Shown here piece by piece: positions 52,170-62,641 of a DNA stretch of 64,000 nt. A model generated the notes under the pieces. It searched no databases and was not told the DNA's origin. It worked only from the letters and a program-made list of their open reading frames with translations. Position numbers and translations under genes: made by a program. Every line of letters starts with the position of its first letter. Position 1 is the stretch's first letter. The stretch is from Clostridium sp. TW13 (lineage in GTDB: Bacteria > Bacillota > Clostridia > Clostridiales > Clostridiaceae). The stretch covers positions 4,278,001 through 4,342,000 of the forward strand of contig NZ_BROD01000001.1 in assembly GCF_024345225.1 (NCBI RefSeq), in the 5' to 3' direction.

Positions 52170-52217
52170 AAAAAAGAGTTAATGTAGTTTGCGAATAAAC
52201 TATATTAACTCTTTTAG
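52170..52217 (+). terminator. Intrinsic terminator after the SanA-like gene
   Basis: AAAAGAGTTAATGTAGTTT and AAACTATATTAACTCTTTT form a long stem with T-run; its right end runs into the palindromic repeat at 52213. Confidence 0.85.
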
Positions 52218-52288
52218 CCATTTGAAGATAAATAATAAGCCCCAATATTCGGCTCATATTTTGACTTATTTATTTTCACATGCTTTAT
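52213..52288. repeat. Dispersed imperfect palindrome (copy 6)
   Basis: TTAGCCATTTGAAGATAAATA at the left and GACTTATTTATTTTCACATGC at the right. The centre (AATATTCGGCTCATAT) is clearly related to that of copy 7 (AATATCCGTCGCATAT), so the family conserves more than its arms. Confidence 0.7.
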
Positions 52289-52299
52289 TATAAACTTAA

Positions 52300-53676
52300 T
52301 TAGTTAGCTAAGAATAAATCTCCTACCTTAACAACATCTCCAGCCCCAACTGTTAATAATACATCACCTTTAGATACGTGTGACTTCACATATTCAAAAG
52401 CTTCTTGATGAGAGTGAACATTAACACAATTAATGCCTTTTGCTCTTAATGCATCACCAAGCTCCATAGAGCTTACAAGCCCAGTATCCTTTTCTCTAGC
52501 TGCGTAAATATCCATTAAAACTAAAACATCAGTATCATCAAAACATTCGGTGAATTCTTTGAAAAGAGTTTTAGTTCTAGTGTAGGTATGAGGTTGGAAT
52601 ACACAGACAATATTATTATGAGCAGTATTTTTTGCTGTCCCTAGAGTTGCTTTTATTTCTGTAGGATGATGTGCATAATCATCAATTACAGAAACACTGT
52701 CTTTAGAACCTTTATGTTCAAAGCGCTTGTGAGCACCACTGAAGGTATTTAAGCCTGCCATTATAGAAGTATGAGGAATATTGAAAATTAATCCTACACA
52801 TACAGCACTTAATGCATTTAATATATTATGTCTGCCAGGTGCATTTAAATCTAGGCTAAATAATTTAACCTCATCTTTATATACGTCAAAGCATGCAGCA
52901 CCATTATCTTTGAAGTGTATATTTTTTGCTCTTACATCCCCAGCATCTATACCAAAACTTATAGTATTGCATTTTGCAGTTTCAAGTACTTTAAGAGTCC
53001 TGATATCTTCAGCGTTGCCTATAAGATATCCGTCTTCAGGTATTAACGCTGCAAATTTTTCAAATGCTGATTGTATGTGATTAATATCCTTATAATAGTC
53101 TAAATGATCAGCTTCAATATTTAATATTATGCCTACATAAGGGAAGAATCGTAGGAATGATTCTTTATATTCGCAAGCTTCTGTTACAAAATAATCACTA
53201 TTACCAATTCTGTAATTTCCGTTAATGAGGTCTAAATCGCCTCCTACTAATATGGTAGGATCAAGATTTGCCTCTAGTGTTATATGAGAAATCATTGATG
53301 TACAGGTTGTTTTACCATGAGTACCAGAGATTGCTACATTATATTTGTGACCAAGCATGATTTGTCCCAAGAATTCAGCTCTGTCCATAGTTTGAATATT
53401 TCTATTTTTAGCTGCAACTAACTCAGGGTTATCTTTTGAAATTGCAGCGGTATATACTACTAAGTCTACATCTTTAATGTTCTCTTCATGGTGACCTATG
53501 TATATTTCAGCACCATTCTTTTTTAGTTTGTCTGTAGTTTCAGATTGCTTAGAATCACTGCCAGATACTTTATAACCTTTGTTTAAAAGCACTGCTGCCA
53601 AGCCGCTCATGCTAACTCCACCAATTCCAATGAAATGTACCTTTTTATGCTTATCTTTTATAAAATCAAATGACAA
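52300..53676 (-). CDS. murC: UDP-N-acetylmuramate--L-alanine ligase
   Basis: Cytoplasmic Mur ligase of 458 residues adding L-Ala to UDP-MurNAc, the first step of the peptidoglycan stem. The N-terminal Rossmann domain ([13 protein letters not shown]) is followed by the ATP P-loop [13 protein letters not shown], the central ligase domain ([12 protein letters not shown]) and the C-terminal domain ([16 protein letters not shown]). AAAAGGAGATGG precedes the ATG. Confidence 0.97.
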   Translation of the reverse strand: MSFDFIKDKHKKVHFIGIGGVSMSGLAAVLLNKGYKVSGSDSKQSETTDKLKKNGAEIYIGHHEENIKDVDLVVYTAAISKDNPELVAAKNRNIQTMDRAEFLGQIMLGHKYNVAISGTHGKTTCTSMISHITLEANLDPTILVGGDLDLINGNYRIGNSDYFVTEACEYKESFLRFFPYVGIILNIEADHLDYYKDINHIQSAFEKFAALIPEDGYLIGNAEDIRTLKVLETAKCNTISFGIDAGDVRAKNIHFKDNGAACFDVYKDEVKLFSLDLNAPGRHNILNALSAVCVGLIFNIPHTSIMAGLNTFSGAHKRFEHKGSKDSVSVIDDYAHHPTEIKATLGTAKNTAHNNIVCVFQPHTYTRTKTLFKEFTECFDDTDVLVLMDIYAAREKDTGLVSSMELGDALRAKGINCVNVHSHQEAFEYVKSHVSKGDVLLTVGAGDVVKVGDLFLAN

Positions 53677-53795
53677 AATACCATCTCCTTTTAAGTGTCT
53701 ATAAGATTTCGTTATATATTAATACATTATAATTATATACATTTTTTTATAAATGAACACAAAATAAAATATATTTTGAAAAATAATAATATGTA

Positions 53796-54845
53796 TTAAA
53801 CAAAATCTTTTATGCTTAAACTATGATTTTTAGATAAATCTATCACTTCATTATCTACACAGATTATAGGATATAATAAATTATCCATATTAATTTTAAT
53901 TAACTCACCAATTCTATCATTACTAAGAATAATAGATTGCCCTTCATAGAATTTTGCTATATTCATTATTAAAATGTGACATATCAGTGGATCAAGTTTG
54001 TTTAAGGAACAATCTTTTATTGTAGCTAATGCATGTAAAGGGCTAGTCTTTTGTTTGTATGCATGATTAGAGGTTATAGCATCAAAGGTATCTGCCACAG
54101 CAATTATTCTGGCAAAGTTTGGGATTTTATCTTCTTTAAGATGCATAGGATAGCCTGTCCCATCTAATCTTTCGTGATGAAATAAGATTCCTTGTAATAT
54201 AGCTGGATTTATAAAAGGTGTATTTTTTACAATTTCATATCCCTTTAATGCATGAGTTTCACAAAGCTTAAATTCACTTTTAGTTAAGGGTCCTTTCTTT
54301 TCTAGAATTGAAATAGGGATAGCAGTTTTGCCAATGTCATGAAGCATTGCTGAATGACAAATAAGGCTGACAGTTTTTTGATCAAGTTTCATCCATTGAG
54401 CTATAAGCATTGATAACAAAGCCACATTTGTGCTGTGAGTATAAAGATATTTTTTGAAATCCCTTGGAAGGTTTATGCACTTTACTATATTGTTTTTAGA
54501 ATCTAAAAGGGAAATTATGTCGTTTGATATTGATCGTATTTGGTCAATTGATATGGATTGTTTTTCATTGGCAAATGTAAATGTTTCTTCTATACAAGAT
54601 GAAATATCATTTAAAGAATTTTGCAAAGCTTCAAATCTCTTCTTCTCTTTATAGTGTGGAGAGCTGTTCTCAGGGCAGTATACATATATATCATATGCAG
54701 CGTAATTTAAATTTAATTTGTTTATTACAGCCATATCCATTAAGTAGTTTTTGGTTATTAAATTAGTGTTATTAATTACAAAATCTTGGGCTGTAACCAT
54801 ACCAGGTTTTAAATCAGATACAGAAATCTTTTTAAATGGTTTCAT
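53796..54845 (-). CDS. HD-GYP domain protein, probable cyclic-di-GMP phosphodiesterase
   Basis: A 349-residue protein. The HD-GYP domain (about 130-300) shows the HD pair in SAMLHDIGKTAIPISIL, then FHHERLDGTGYPMHLKEDKIP with the GYP signature (GTGYP), and AVADTFDAITSN. The N-terminal region of about 120 residues (KISVSDLKPGMVTAQDFVIN) is the usual DUF3391-like start of such proteins; no receiver or membrane domain. The ATG at 54845 follows AAAGGAC; the longer frame upstream has no binding site. It should lower c-di-GMP; the input is unknown. Confidence 0.88.
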   Translation of the reverse strand: MKPFKKISVSDLKPGMVTAQDFVINNTNLITKNYLMDMAVINKLNLNYAAYDIYVYCPENSSPHYKEKKRFEALQNSLNDISSCIEETFTFANEKQSISIDQIRSISNDIISLLDSKNNIVKCINLPRDFKKYLYTHSTNVALLSMLIAQWMKLDQKTVSLICHSAMLHDIGKTAIPISILEKKGPLTKSEFKLCETHALKGYEIVKNTPFINPAILQGILFHHERLDGTGYPMHLKEDKIPNFARIIAVADTFDAITSNHAYKQKTSPLHALATIKDCSLNKLDPLICHILIMNIAKFYEGQSIILSNDRIGELIKINMDNLLYPIICVDNEVIDLSKNHSLSIKDFV

Positions 54846-55154
54846 ATAAATCAGTCCTTTTATACCATAATAATATATATTATACATTTAGTAGACAAAT
54901 TAGAAAATAGTATAAACATATAAATTATTATATAATTTATATGTTTATACGTGCATATCTTTATTAATATTTTATTTGCATTGAGACTAATATTGCAAGA
55001 AATTTCTATATATGGACTTAAATACTGAAAGTTGTCATAATCTTAGCTATATTCAACCTTGATTAATGTTATATTATTTTATACAATATGAATAATAAAT
55101 ATAAAAAGCAATATTATAGTTCGTGATTTTATTTTAAGATAGGGTGAATTAATT

Positions 55155-55970
55155 ATGGAGAAATTAAGTAGAAATAACAGAATAGTAATCATTACAAAGA
55201 TGATAATAGAGAATCCAAATAAAGTAATAGGATTAAGTGTATTTTCGCAATTACTTAATGCTGCAAAATCTACTATTAGTGAAGATTTATTAATAGTAAG
55301 AGAGGTTCTCAAAAATCTGGATATGGGAAGAATAGAAACTATATCTGGCGCTTCAGGAGGAATTAGATATATTCCATCAGTAAGCAAGGATGAAGCAAAA
55401 TTATTTGCAAGTAATTTATGTGAAAAGTTAAAAGATAGCAGCAGAATAGTTCCTGGAAATTACATCTACATGACAGATGTAATGTTTGATCCAAAGATAA
55501 TATCAAAGGCAGGAAACATATTAGCATCAGCATTTATTGATAAAGATATAGATTATGTTGTTACAGTTGAAACTAAAGGAATTCCTTTAGCCTATGAAGT
55601 TGCAAAGAACTTGGGGGTTGAACTTATAACAGCAAGAAGAGATACAAAAATAACTGAAGGATCTACTGTAACAATAAATTATGTATCAGGAACATCAGGA
55701 AGAATTCAACAAATGTCACTTTCAAAAAAGACTTTAAAGACTAAAAGTAATTGCGTATTTATTGATGACTTTATGAAGGGTGGAGGAACAGCAAAAGGAA
55801 TTATAGATTTACTTAGTGAGTTTGAATGTAACTTAGTTGGTATAGGTGTTCTTATAGATAATATAGGGACTGAGCGTAAGTTAGTAGATAATTATGTGTC
55901 TGTAGTAGAATTTTATGGCGTGGATGAAAATGGCGAGATAAAAATGAGCCCATCTAAAAAGTTTTCTTAA
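55155..55970 (+). CDS. purR: Purine operon repressor
   Basis: B. subtilis-type PurR of 271 residues. An N-terminal winged helix (NRIVIITKMIIENPNKVIGLSV) is joined to a phosphoribosyltransferase-fold domain with the PRPP motif CVFIDDFMKGGGTAKGI. It binds PurBoxes before purine genes and is released by PRPP. It lies upstream of spoVG, glmU and prs (the PRPP synthase gene), the common Firmicutes order. Confidence 0.95.
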   Translation: MEKLSRNNRIVIITKMIIENPNKVIGLSVFSQLLNAAKSTISEDLLIVREVLKNLDMGRIETISGASGGIRYIPSVSKDEAKLFASNLCEKLKDSSRIVPGNYIYMTDVMFDPKIISKAGNILASAFIDKDIDYVVTVETKGIPLAYEVAKNLGVELITARRDTKITEGSTVTINYVSGTSGRIQQMSLSKKTLKTKSNCVFIDDFMKGGGTAKGIIDLLSEFECNLVGIGVLIDNIGTERKLVDNYVSVVEFYGVDENGEIKMSPSKKFS

Positions 55971-56037
55971 TTGATTTACAGGCGAATTGAGATAATATTA
56001 ACAAAAGAATAAATTTTTCAAAAATTTACGCAACTTA

Positions 56038-56064
56038 AAAGGAAATTAATAGAATGTGTAGAAT
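56038..56064 (+). promoter_or_regulatory. Sigma-H-type promoter of spoVG
   Basis: AAAGGAAAT (56038-56046), an 11-base spacer and GTAGAAT (56058-56064) fit the sigma-H consensus RNAGGAWWW-N11/12-RNNGAAT at every fixed position. spoVG is a classic sigma-H gene in Bacillus. Confidence 0.75.
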
Positions 56065-56098
56065 ATATATATAATTAAAGCAACTGGAGGTGTGTCGA

Positions 56099-56377
56099 AT
56101 GCAAATTACGGATGTTAGAATTAGGAAGATTGCTTCAGAAGGAAAGATGAAAGCAATAGTTTCTGTAACTTTTGATAATGAGTTTGTTGTCCATGATATT
56201 AAGGTTATTGAAGGACAAAATGGACTATTTATCGCTATGCCAAGTAGAAAAACACCAGATGGAGAGTTTAAAGATATAGCTCATCCAATCAACACAGAAA
56301 CAAGAGAAAAAATTCAACAATCTATTCTTGATGAGTATGAAAAAGCAAAGAATGAAGAAGAAAAAATAGAAGAATAA
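56099..56377 (+). CDS. spoVG: Septation/sporulation regulator SpoVG
   Basis: A 92-residue SpoVG protein ([20 protein letters not shown] at the start, then [20 protein letters not shown]). SpoVG is a small nucleic-acid-binding regulator affecting sporulation and cell-division timing. The C-terminus is Glu/Lys rich. The ATG at 56099 is 6 bases from GGAGGTG; the in-frame start at 56090 lies within that site. Confidence 0.95.
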   Translation: MQITDVRIRKIASEGKMKAIVSVTFDNEFVVHDIKVIEGQNGLFIAMPSRKTPDGEFKDIAHPINTETREKIQQSILDEYEKAKNEEEKIEE

Positions 56378-56391
56378 GTTACAAGAAAGAT

Positions 56392-56422
56392 AGAAGGAAG
56401 AGAAGTCTTCCTTTTATTTTTT
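56392..56422 (+). terminator. Terminator after spoVG
   Basis: AAGGAAGA and TCTTCCTT pair around GAAG, followed by TTATTTTTTTT. Confidence 0.85.
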
Positions 56423-56645
56423 TTACATTATTACAAATAAAGGTATACTTGTGAAGTTTGATATATATTGTATACACAATTGAACTGTATTATTAGAATA
56501 TTTTCTAGTTTTTTGATGTAACCCTTAACAAAACTTGAAATACTTTAATGGATAAAATATAATTATTGATAGAAATTAAAATAGGAGTGTTATGAGGATT
56601 TATTATATATAATATTTCTGAAAGTTATCACAAAGAGGTGCTAAG

Positions 56646-58004
56646 ATGGATAAATGTGTTATAATATTGGCTGCAGGCCAAGGTACAAGAATAAAATCAA
56701 AATTTCCCAAGGTGACCCACAAGGTTTGTGGAAAAGAAATGATTAATCATGTTATTGACACTATGAAGAAGGCAAATTTAAACAATATAGATGTAGTTAT
56801 AGGAAAAGGAGCAGAACTTGTTAAAGAATGTACAGCTTCTAGAAACGTAGAATATTCAATGCAACCAGAGCAGCTAGGAACTGGTCATGCTGTAAAATGT
56901 GCTAAGGATTTTTTACAAGGAAAGAAGGGAGTTGTAGCTATTTTTGCAGGGGATGCTCCTCTTATTACTGTGGAAACAGTACAAAAATTAATAGATACTC
57001 ACATAAATGAATGCAATGTTGCAACAATATTATCTTCTTTAGTAGAGGATCCAACAGGATATGGCAGAATAGTTAGAAAAAATGGAGAAGTTGAAAAGAT
57101 AGTTGAACAGAAGGATTGCAATGCAGAAGAAAAATTAATTAATGAAGTGAACTCAGCTATTTACTGTTTTGACATAGAAAATTTGTTAGTTGCATTAGGA
57201 AAGATTGGAAATAACAATGCCCAAGGAGAGTATTACTTAACAGACGTTATTGGAATATTTGAATCTGAAGGAAAAAAGGTAGGAGCTTTTGTAACTGATT
57301 TTGAAGAAACAGTAGGGATAAACTCAAGAGTTCAATTAGCAGATGCTGAGAAGATATTAAGAAGCAGAATAAATAAGCATCATATGACTAATGGTGTTAC
57401 AATAATTAATCCTGAGAATACTTATATTGGAGCAGATGTTCAAATCGGACCAGATACAATAATCTACCCTGGATGTATTTTAGAAGGAACCACAACAATT
57501 GGAGAAGATTGTATAATATATGAGAATTGTAGAATAAATAACAGTGTAATTGGAGATAAAACATCAGTAGAGAGTTCTGTAATAATAGATAGTGAAGTTG
57601 GAACTGGAACAAGTGTTGGTCCATTTGCATATATAAGACCTGAATCTAAAGTTGGAGATAATGTTAAGATTGGGGATTTTGTTGAAGTTAAAAAATCCAC
57701 TATAGGAAATGGAACAAAAGTTGCTCATTTAACATATATCGGAGATGCTTCAGTTGGAGAAAATTGTAACTTTGGATGTGGAACTGTAGTTGTAAATTAT
57801 GATGGTAAGAAAAAACATAAAACTATAATAGGAAATAATTCATTTATTGGCTGCAATACTAATCTAGTATCTCCAGTAGAAGTAAAGGATAATACTTATA
57901 TAGCAGCAGGTTCAACAATTACTAAGGAAGTTCCAGAAAATAGTCTTGCCATAGCAAGAGCAAAGCAAATCAATATAGAAAACTGGGTCTTAAGAAAAAA
58001 GTAA
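56646..58004 (+). CDS. glmU: Bifunctional UDP-GlcNAc pyrophosphorylase / GlcN-1-P acetyltransferase
   Basis: A 452-residue enzyme making UDP-GlcNAc for the cell wall. The N-terminal nucleotidyltransferase has [19 protein letters not shown] and QLGTGHAV. The C-terminal left-handed beta helix consists of hexapeptide repeats (from about residue 250) with the acetyltransferase region [26 protein letters not shown] precedes the ATG. It lies 65 bases before prs, the usual neighbour. Confidence 0.97.
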   Translation: MDKCVIILAAGQGTRIKSKFPKVTHKVCGKEMINHVIDTMKKANLNNIDVVIGKGAELVKECTASRNVEYSMQPEQLGTGHAVKCAKDFLQGKKGVVAIFAGDAPLITVETVQKLIDTHINECNVATILSSLVEDPTGYGRIVRKNGEVEKIVEQKDCNAEEKLINEVNSAIYCFDIENLLVALGKIGNNNAQGEYYLTDVIGIFESEGKKVGAFVTDFEETVGINSRVQLADAEKILRSRINKHHMTNGVTIINPENTYIGADVQIGPDTIIYPGCILEGTTTIGEDCIIYENCRINNSVIGDKTSVESSVIIDSEVGTGTSVGPFAYIRPESKVGDNVKIGDFVEVKKSTIGNGTKVAHLTYIGDASVGENCNFGCGTVVVNYDGKKKHKTIIGNNSFIGCNTNLVSPVEVKDNTYIAAGSTITKEVPENSLAIARAKQINIENWVLRKK

Positions 58005-58069
58005 AACAAATAAAAATTTAAATATATTTTTAGGTTTTAAGCAACAATTTTAAGGAGGTCATAAAAGAC

Positions 58070-59026
58070 ATGATAACTAGTGGAAATAACATCAAGATTT
58101 TTACGGGAAGTTCGAACCCTAAGTTAGCTCAAGAAATAGCAGAAATATTAGGGGTAAAAGTAGGAGAAGCAAAGGTTTCTACATTTAGTGACGGAGAAAT
58201 TTCTGTAGATATAAACGAAACAGTAAGAGGAGCAGACGTTTTTATAGTACAATCTACTAATTCTCCAGTGAACAATAATTTGATGGAATTACTAATAATG
58301 ATAGATGCATTTAAAAGGGCATCAGCTGGAAGTATAACAGCAGTTATTCCTTACTATGGATATGCTAGACAGGATAGAAAAGTAAAATCAAGAGATCCAA
58401 TAACAGCTAAACTAGTTGCAGATCTTATTACAGCTGCAGGAGCAGATAGAGTATTAACTATGGATTTACATGCAGCGCAAATACAAGGATACTTCAATAT
58501 ACCAGTAGATCACTTGTTAGGAACACCAATATTATCAAAGTATTTTATTGATATGGGCTTAGATGAAAGAGATGATGTAGTTGTTGTTTCTCCAGATCTT
58601 GGTAGCGTAACTAGAGCTAGAAAATTCGCTGATAGATTACATGCACCAATAGCAATAATCGATAAGAGAAGACCAAAAGCTAACGTTTCAGAAATAATGA
58701 ACATAATTGGAGAAGTAGAAGGAAAGATATGTATACTTATTGATGATATGATAGATACAGCAGGTACAATTGCAAATGCAGCTAATGCACTTAAAGATTT
58801 AGGAGCAAAGAATGTTTATGCTTGCTGTACACATGGAGTATTATCAGGACCAGCTTTTGAGAGAATAAATGCTTCAGCTATAGAAGAATTAGTAATGTTA
58901 AATACTATAGCACTTCCAAAAAGAGATGACCTTCAAAAATTTAAATCAATATCAGTGGCAACTTTAATTGCTGATGCAATTAAGAGAATTCATGATGATG
59001 AACCATTAAGTAAATTATTCTTATAA
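58070..59026 (+). CDS. prs: Ribose-phosphate pyrophosphokinase (PRPP synthase)
   Basis: A 318-residue class I PRPP synthase supplying PRPP for nucleotide, His and Trp synthesis. It shows [16 protein letters not shown], the [12 protein letters not shown] segment, the [13 protein letters not shown] flexible loop and the PRPP-binding [20 protein letters not shown] precedes the ATG. Its stop codon abuts a palindromic repeat. Confidence 0.97.
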   Translation: MITSGNNIKIFTGSSNPKLAQEIAEILGVKVGEAKVSTFSDGEISVDINETVRGADVFIVQSTNSPVNNNLMELLIMIDAFKRASAGSITAVIPYYGYARQDRKVKSRDPITAKLVADLITAAGADRVLTMDLHAAQIQGYFNIPVDHLLGTPILSKYFIDMGLDERDDVVVVSPDLGSVTRARKFADRLHAPIAIIDKRRPKANVSEIMNIIGEVEGKICILIDDMIDTAGTIANAANALKDLGAKNVYACCTHGVLSGPAFERINASAIEELVMLNTIALPKRDDLQKFKSISVATLIADAIKRIHDDEPLSKLFL

Positions 59027-59099
59027 GGTATCTGAAAATAAATAACAAGTCTAAATATCCGTCGCATATGGACTTATTTATTTTTTGAAGATGCCTAAG
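59025..59099. repeat. Dispersed imperfect palindrome (copy 7, most complete)
   Basis: AAGGTATCTGAAAATAAATAACAAGTC at its left pairs with GACTTATTTATTTTTTGAAGATGCC at its right (I read the two arms from the printed sequence; longest run cited in pieces: AAGGTATCTGAAAATAAATA and TTATTTATTTTTTGAAGATG). The centre is AATATCCGTCGCATAT. It starts on the last base of prs. Confidence 0.75.
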
Positions 59100-59111
59100 A
59101 TAAACCTAAAT

Positions 59112-59159
59112 AGCAAAAGTCAGGCGTGTTAAATTTAAAAACACGCCTGATTTTTGCTT
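59112..59159 (+). terminator. Intrinsic terminator after prs
   Basis: CAGGCGTGTT and AACACGCCTG pair, extended by AGCAAAA/TTTTTGCT, with a T-run. Confidence 0.88.
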
Positions 59160-59183
59160 AAAAGAATACATAGAGTAAATAAA

Positions 59184-59211
59184 TTGTAACTTTTTTAAAA
59201 AATCGTATTAT
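59184..59211 (+). promoter_or_regulatory. Candidate promoter of the two-component operon
   Basis: TTGTAA (59184-59189), a 16-base spacer and TATTAT (59206-59211). Confidence 0.5.
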
Positions 59212-59267
59212 ACATCTCAAAGATGTGGTAAATTATAAATTAGGATTGATAATTAAGGAGTGATAAT

Positions 59268-59954
59268 ATGGACGGTCAACTAGGAAAAATTCTTATAGTA
59301 GATGACGATGAAAACATATGTGAAGTTATTAAGATGTATTTAGAAAGCTCTAATTATGGAACTAAGGTTATAAATAATGGGAAAATGGTTCAAGAAGTTT
59401 TTGATGAATATAATCCAGATTTAGTTTTATTAGATATGATGTTGCCTGGAATGGACGGAATAGATGTATTAAAGTGGATAAGAAGAGGCAGTGAACTTCC
59501 AGTGATTATGTTAACAGCAAAAGGAGAAACTTTTGATAAGGTCTTAGCCTTAGAATTAGGTGCTGATGATTACATAGTAAAACCATTTGAGCCTAAAGAA
59601 CTTATTGCTAGAGTTAAAGCTGTAATGAGAAGATACAATTCAGACTCTGCGGGGAAAGAAGTGCTGAACTTTACTGATTTAATTATAGATGTGAACTCTT
59701 ATAATGTATTGTACAAGAATGCAGAAATAAAAATGCCACCTAAAGAATTTGAACTTCTTTACTATTTAGCAAGTAATAGAAATCGTGTATTTACTAGAGA
59801 ACAATTACTTTGTGAAGTATGGGGATATGATTATCCAGGAGACTCAAGAACAGTAGATGTGCATGTTAAGAGGTTGAGAGAAAAGCTTCAAGGTGGAGAT
59901 GGATGGCAATTAGAAACAGTTTGGGGAGTAGGATATAAGTTTGAGGTGAAATAA
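59268..59954 (+). CDS. OmpR/PhoB family response regulator
   Basis: A 228-residue response regulator. Receiver domain with acidic pocket ILIVDDDENI, phosphorylated Asp in LVLLDMMLPGMDG, MLTAKGE and the Lys of YIVKPFEPKEL. The C-terminal winged helix ends VDVHVKRLREKLQ and TVWGVGYKFE. It is joined without gap to the sensor kinase gene. Targets unknown; with an HtrA-like gene downstream the unit resembles the walRK-htrA arrangement, but lacks the walHI genes. Confidence 0.95.
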   Translation: MDGQLGKILIVDDDENICEVIKMYLESSNYGTKVINNGKMVQEVFDEYNPDLVLLDMMLPGMDGIDVLKWIRRGSELPVIMLTAKGETFDKVLALELGADDYIVKPFEPKELIARVKAVMRRYNSDSAGKEVLNFTDLIIDVNSYNVLYKNAEIKMPPKEFELLYYLASNRNRVFTREQLLCEVWGYDYPGDSRTVDVHVKRLREKLQGGDGWQLETVWGVGYKFEVK

Positions 59955-61379
59955 ATGAATAAAGGTAGCTTGGTTTCAAAGCTATTATTAACTTTTACTG
60001 GGATAATAGGATGCAGTTTTATTGTAGTAGCTACTATATTATCTGTCTGGTTAAATGGATATTTTTTTGAACAGAAAAGAAACTTATTTGAAAGAGAAGG
60101 AAAGCAATTATTTAATTCATCAGTGAAGGTGCTAAATAATTCAACTAGTAATGACGAACTTAGAGGACAGTTTGATATAGCAGTAAGCGCTATTGATGGA
60201 GATATTGCACTATTAGATTCAAGTGGATATGTGTGTGCGGCAAACAGCACATACCCAAGAACAGCTTCTCGTGCATTATATGCATTTGTAGATCTTAAAA
60301 AAGCTGATTTGTTGCAAAGAGGAGTCGCTGTAGAAGAACAAAATTTTAGATATACCTCAAAGGATACACCACAATATGCATATGAGATGCCTGTTGTTGC
60401 AAATGGAGCATTTAAAGGGGTACTTATAATATCGACACCTTTGGAAAATATTAAAGATCCCCTTTTTAAAGTGTACGTAATTATATGGTTGACTGCTATA
60501 ATTGCATTGATTTTTGCTAATATAGTTGTGTATTATTTTTCACAAAAAATTCTTATAAGTCCTCTTGAAAAGATAAATGTAGCAGCTAAAAAGTTGACTA
60601 AGGGTGATGTTCAGAATAGAGTAGATATGAATTCAGATGATGAAATAGGGGAGTTAGCGGAATCATTTAACATTATGGCAGATTCTCTAGAAAAGGTAGA
60701 GAAGAACAGGCGTGAATTTATCTCTAATGTTTCACATGAATTGAGATCTCCTATAACTTCTATGAAAGGATTTATTTCGGGTATATTGGATGGTGTTATC
60801 CCTAAAGACAAGGAAAATTATTATCTTAATATAGTAAATGATGAAATAATGAGATTAACAAGATTAGTAAATGATTTACTAGATTTATCAGTTATGGAAT
60901 CAGGTAAATTTAATCTTAACAAAGTAGAATTAAATATAAATGAAGTTGTTAAGTTGTGTGTTATAAATTGTGAGCAAAAAATAAAGGATAAAAATCTTAA
61001 TGTGGAAGTTGTTTTATCTGAACAGCATTTATATGTTTGGGGAGATAGAGATAGAATAATGCAAGTTGTAACTAATCTGCTTGATAATGCTATAAAGTAT
61101 TGTTTGCAAAAGGGTAATATAAAGATTCATACAAAAATTAGAGGAGATAAAGCTTACATTAGCTTTTACAATGATGGACCGGCTATATCAAATGAGGAAA
61201 TTAAGCATATTTGGGATAGATTTTATAAGTCTGACAAGTCTAGAACAAATAAGATAAGCACAGGTTTGGGACTCCCTATTGTAAGAAATATATTAACTCA
61301 ACATGGTGAAGATATTTGGGTTGAAAACAAAACTCCTGAAAAGGGAGTAACTTTTACTTTTACTTTAAAAAGAGTCTAA
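59955..61379 (+). CDS. Membrane sensor histidine kinase
   Basis: A 474-residue kinase. An N-terminal helix (about 10-32) and a second near 175-195 enclose an extracellular sensor domain of about 140 residues. A HAMP domain follows (ISPLEKINVAAKKLTKGDVQ), then the HisKA motif NVSHELRSPITS with His261, and the ATPase domain: N-box VTNLLDNAIKYC, G1 FYNDGPAIS and G2 STGLGLPIV. Its ATG directly follows the regulator's stop codon. The stimulus is not known. Confidence 0.94.
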   Translation: MNKGSLVSKLLLTFTGIIGCSFIVVATILSVWLNGYFFEQKRNLFEREGKQLFNSSVKVLNNSTSNDELRGQFDIAVSAIDGDIALLDSSGYVCAANSTYPRTASRALYAFVDLKKADLLQRGVAVEEQNFRYTSKDTPQYAYEMPVVANGAFKGVLIISTPLENIKDPLFKVYVIIWLTAIIALIFANIVVYYFSQKILISPLEKINVAAKKLTKGDVQNRVDMNSDDEIGELAESFNIMADSLEKVEKNRREFISNVSHELRSPITSMKGFISGILDGVIPKDKENYYLNIVNDEIMRLTRLVNDLLDLSVMESGKFNLNKVELNINEVVKLCVINCEQKIKDKNLNVEVVLSEQHLYVWGDRDRIMQVVTNLLDNAIKYCLQKGNIKIHTKIRGDKAYISFYNDGPAISNEEIKHIWDRFYKSDKSRTNKISTGLGLPIVRNILTQHGEDIWVENKTPEKGVTFTFTLKRV

Positions 61380-61406
61380 TATCAATCAAAAGCTCGGAGG
61401 AAATAG

Positions 61407-62561
61407 ATGAAAAGGAGATTAACAGCACAATCAGATAGAACTATTAACCAGAGTGAGAATACTGGAGGAATAAAGTTTAAGCAATCTAATCATAGAAGGA
61501 AGGCTATATTGTTTGCAAAGGGATTTACTATAGTGATCATTTCCACTGTATTTGGTACTATAGCAGGTCTATATGTTGTAAATAAATATTATCCACAAAC
61601 TGCTAAAGTTCAGTCTATATTTAAAGTTACGGAAAAAGGAAATTCATATGCTGTTAAGCAGGAGAACATGGATAAACTTGCAAAGTCTATTGTGAGTATA
61701 AGTAATAGTGAAAATGGATTTAAGCAGAATTTAACAATAAATACATCCGGAATAATTATTAGATCAAATGGATATATTATTTCAAGTTACAATGCGATTT
61801 CCAAGATAGACCCAATAGTTGTAAAAATACCTTCTCTTGGAGTTAATAGTTATTATAAAGGTAAACTTATAGGGTTTGATGATATAACAGATGTGGCAGT
61901 TATTAAAATTCCAAAAGAAAACTTAGAAACTCCTAATATTGGAACTATGTATTCTCTGAAGGTAGGGGATAATGTAATGAGTGTAGGCAATTCCACAGGA
62001 GACGATTATTTAGGGTTCGCTGTCACTGGTATGATAAATTCATTAAATAAAAAGATTGAATTAGAAGGTAAAAATGATACTGATAAGATTAGTTATAATG
62101 TCATCCAGACTAATGCTCCAATAAGCTCAGAGAATGTTGGTGGAGCATTAGTAGATGAATATGGTGAAGTAATAGGTTTAAATAGTAAGTATATTTCAGA
62201 TATATATTCCAAACCACCATATAATTATGTTATATTAATAAATGAAGTTCAAGATGTGGCAAATTCACTTATTGACTATGGACGAGTAAAAAGAACTTCT
62301 TTAGGCTTTGATGGTGTGGAAATTGAAGATAAATATCGCAAGGGGATATATGTTCAAAATGTAGAATCAAATGGAGCTGCTAAAAAGGCTGGTATTTTGC
62401 CTTTAGACATAATTTTAAGCATTGATGGTAAAGAAATATCTACATTAGATGATATAACTAATTGTATGAAAAGTCATAAAGCTGGGGATAAGATAAAGTG
62501 TAAGATACTTAGAAGAAGTAAGAAGATAGAGGTTACAATAGTATTAGAAGAAGCTAAATAG
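61407..62561 (+). CDS. HtrA-like (S1C) membrane protein with PDZ domain, catalytic His and Ser replaced
   Basis: A 384-residue protein with a short cytoplasmic tail, a membrane helix (about 32-52), a trypsin-like HtrA domain and a C-terminal PDZ domain (GIYVQNVESNGAAKKAGILPL, then DIILSIDGKEI). HtrA enzymes need His, Asp and Ser. Asp162 is present in DITDVAVIKI, but the NHV motif reads YNAIS (Asn129 for His) and the GNSGG motif reads ENVGG (Val244 for Ser). It should therefore be inactive as a protease and may act as a PDZ-based binding or sensing protein for the kinase encoded just upstream. Same operon as the two-component genes. Confidence 0.85.
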   Translation: MKRRLTAQSDRTINQSENTGGIKFKQSNHRRKAILFAKGFTIVIISTVFGTIAGLYVVNKYYPQTAKVQSIFKVTEKGNSYAVKQENMDKLAKSIVSISNSENGFKQNLTINTSGIIIRSNGYIISSYNAISKIDPIVVKIPSLGVNSYYKGKLIGFDDITDVAVIKIPKENLETPNIGTMYSLKVGDNVMSVGNSTGDDYLGFAVTGMINSLNKKIELEGKNDTDKISYNVIQTNAPISSENVGGALVDEYGEVIGLNSKYISDIYSKPPYNYVILINEVQDVANSLIDYGRVKRTSLGFDGVEIEDKYRKGIYVQNVESNGAAKKAGILPLDIILSIDGKEISTLDDITNCMKSHKAGDKIKCKILRRSKKIEVTIVLEEAK

Positions 62562-62593
62562 AAAAGTAGCAACAAATTATTGCTACTTTTTCG
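62560..62593 (+). terminator. Terminator after the HtrA-like gene
   Basis: AAAGTAGCAA and TTGCTACTTTT pair across a short loop, with a T-run. Confidence 0.8.
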
Positions 62594-62641
62594 TTGTTGC
62601 TGAAATAACTTGAAAATAATAATGAGTTTTAGGAGGAAATT

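Noticed and set aside
52781-53080. Plus-strand frame of 99 codons inside murC
   Set aside because: Antisense shadow of murC with no supporting signals.
61407-62561. Calling this gene an active HtrA serine protease
   Set aside because: His and Ser of the triad are replaced by Asn and Val in the codons as read.
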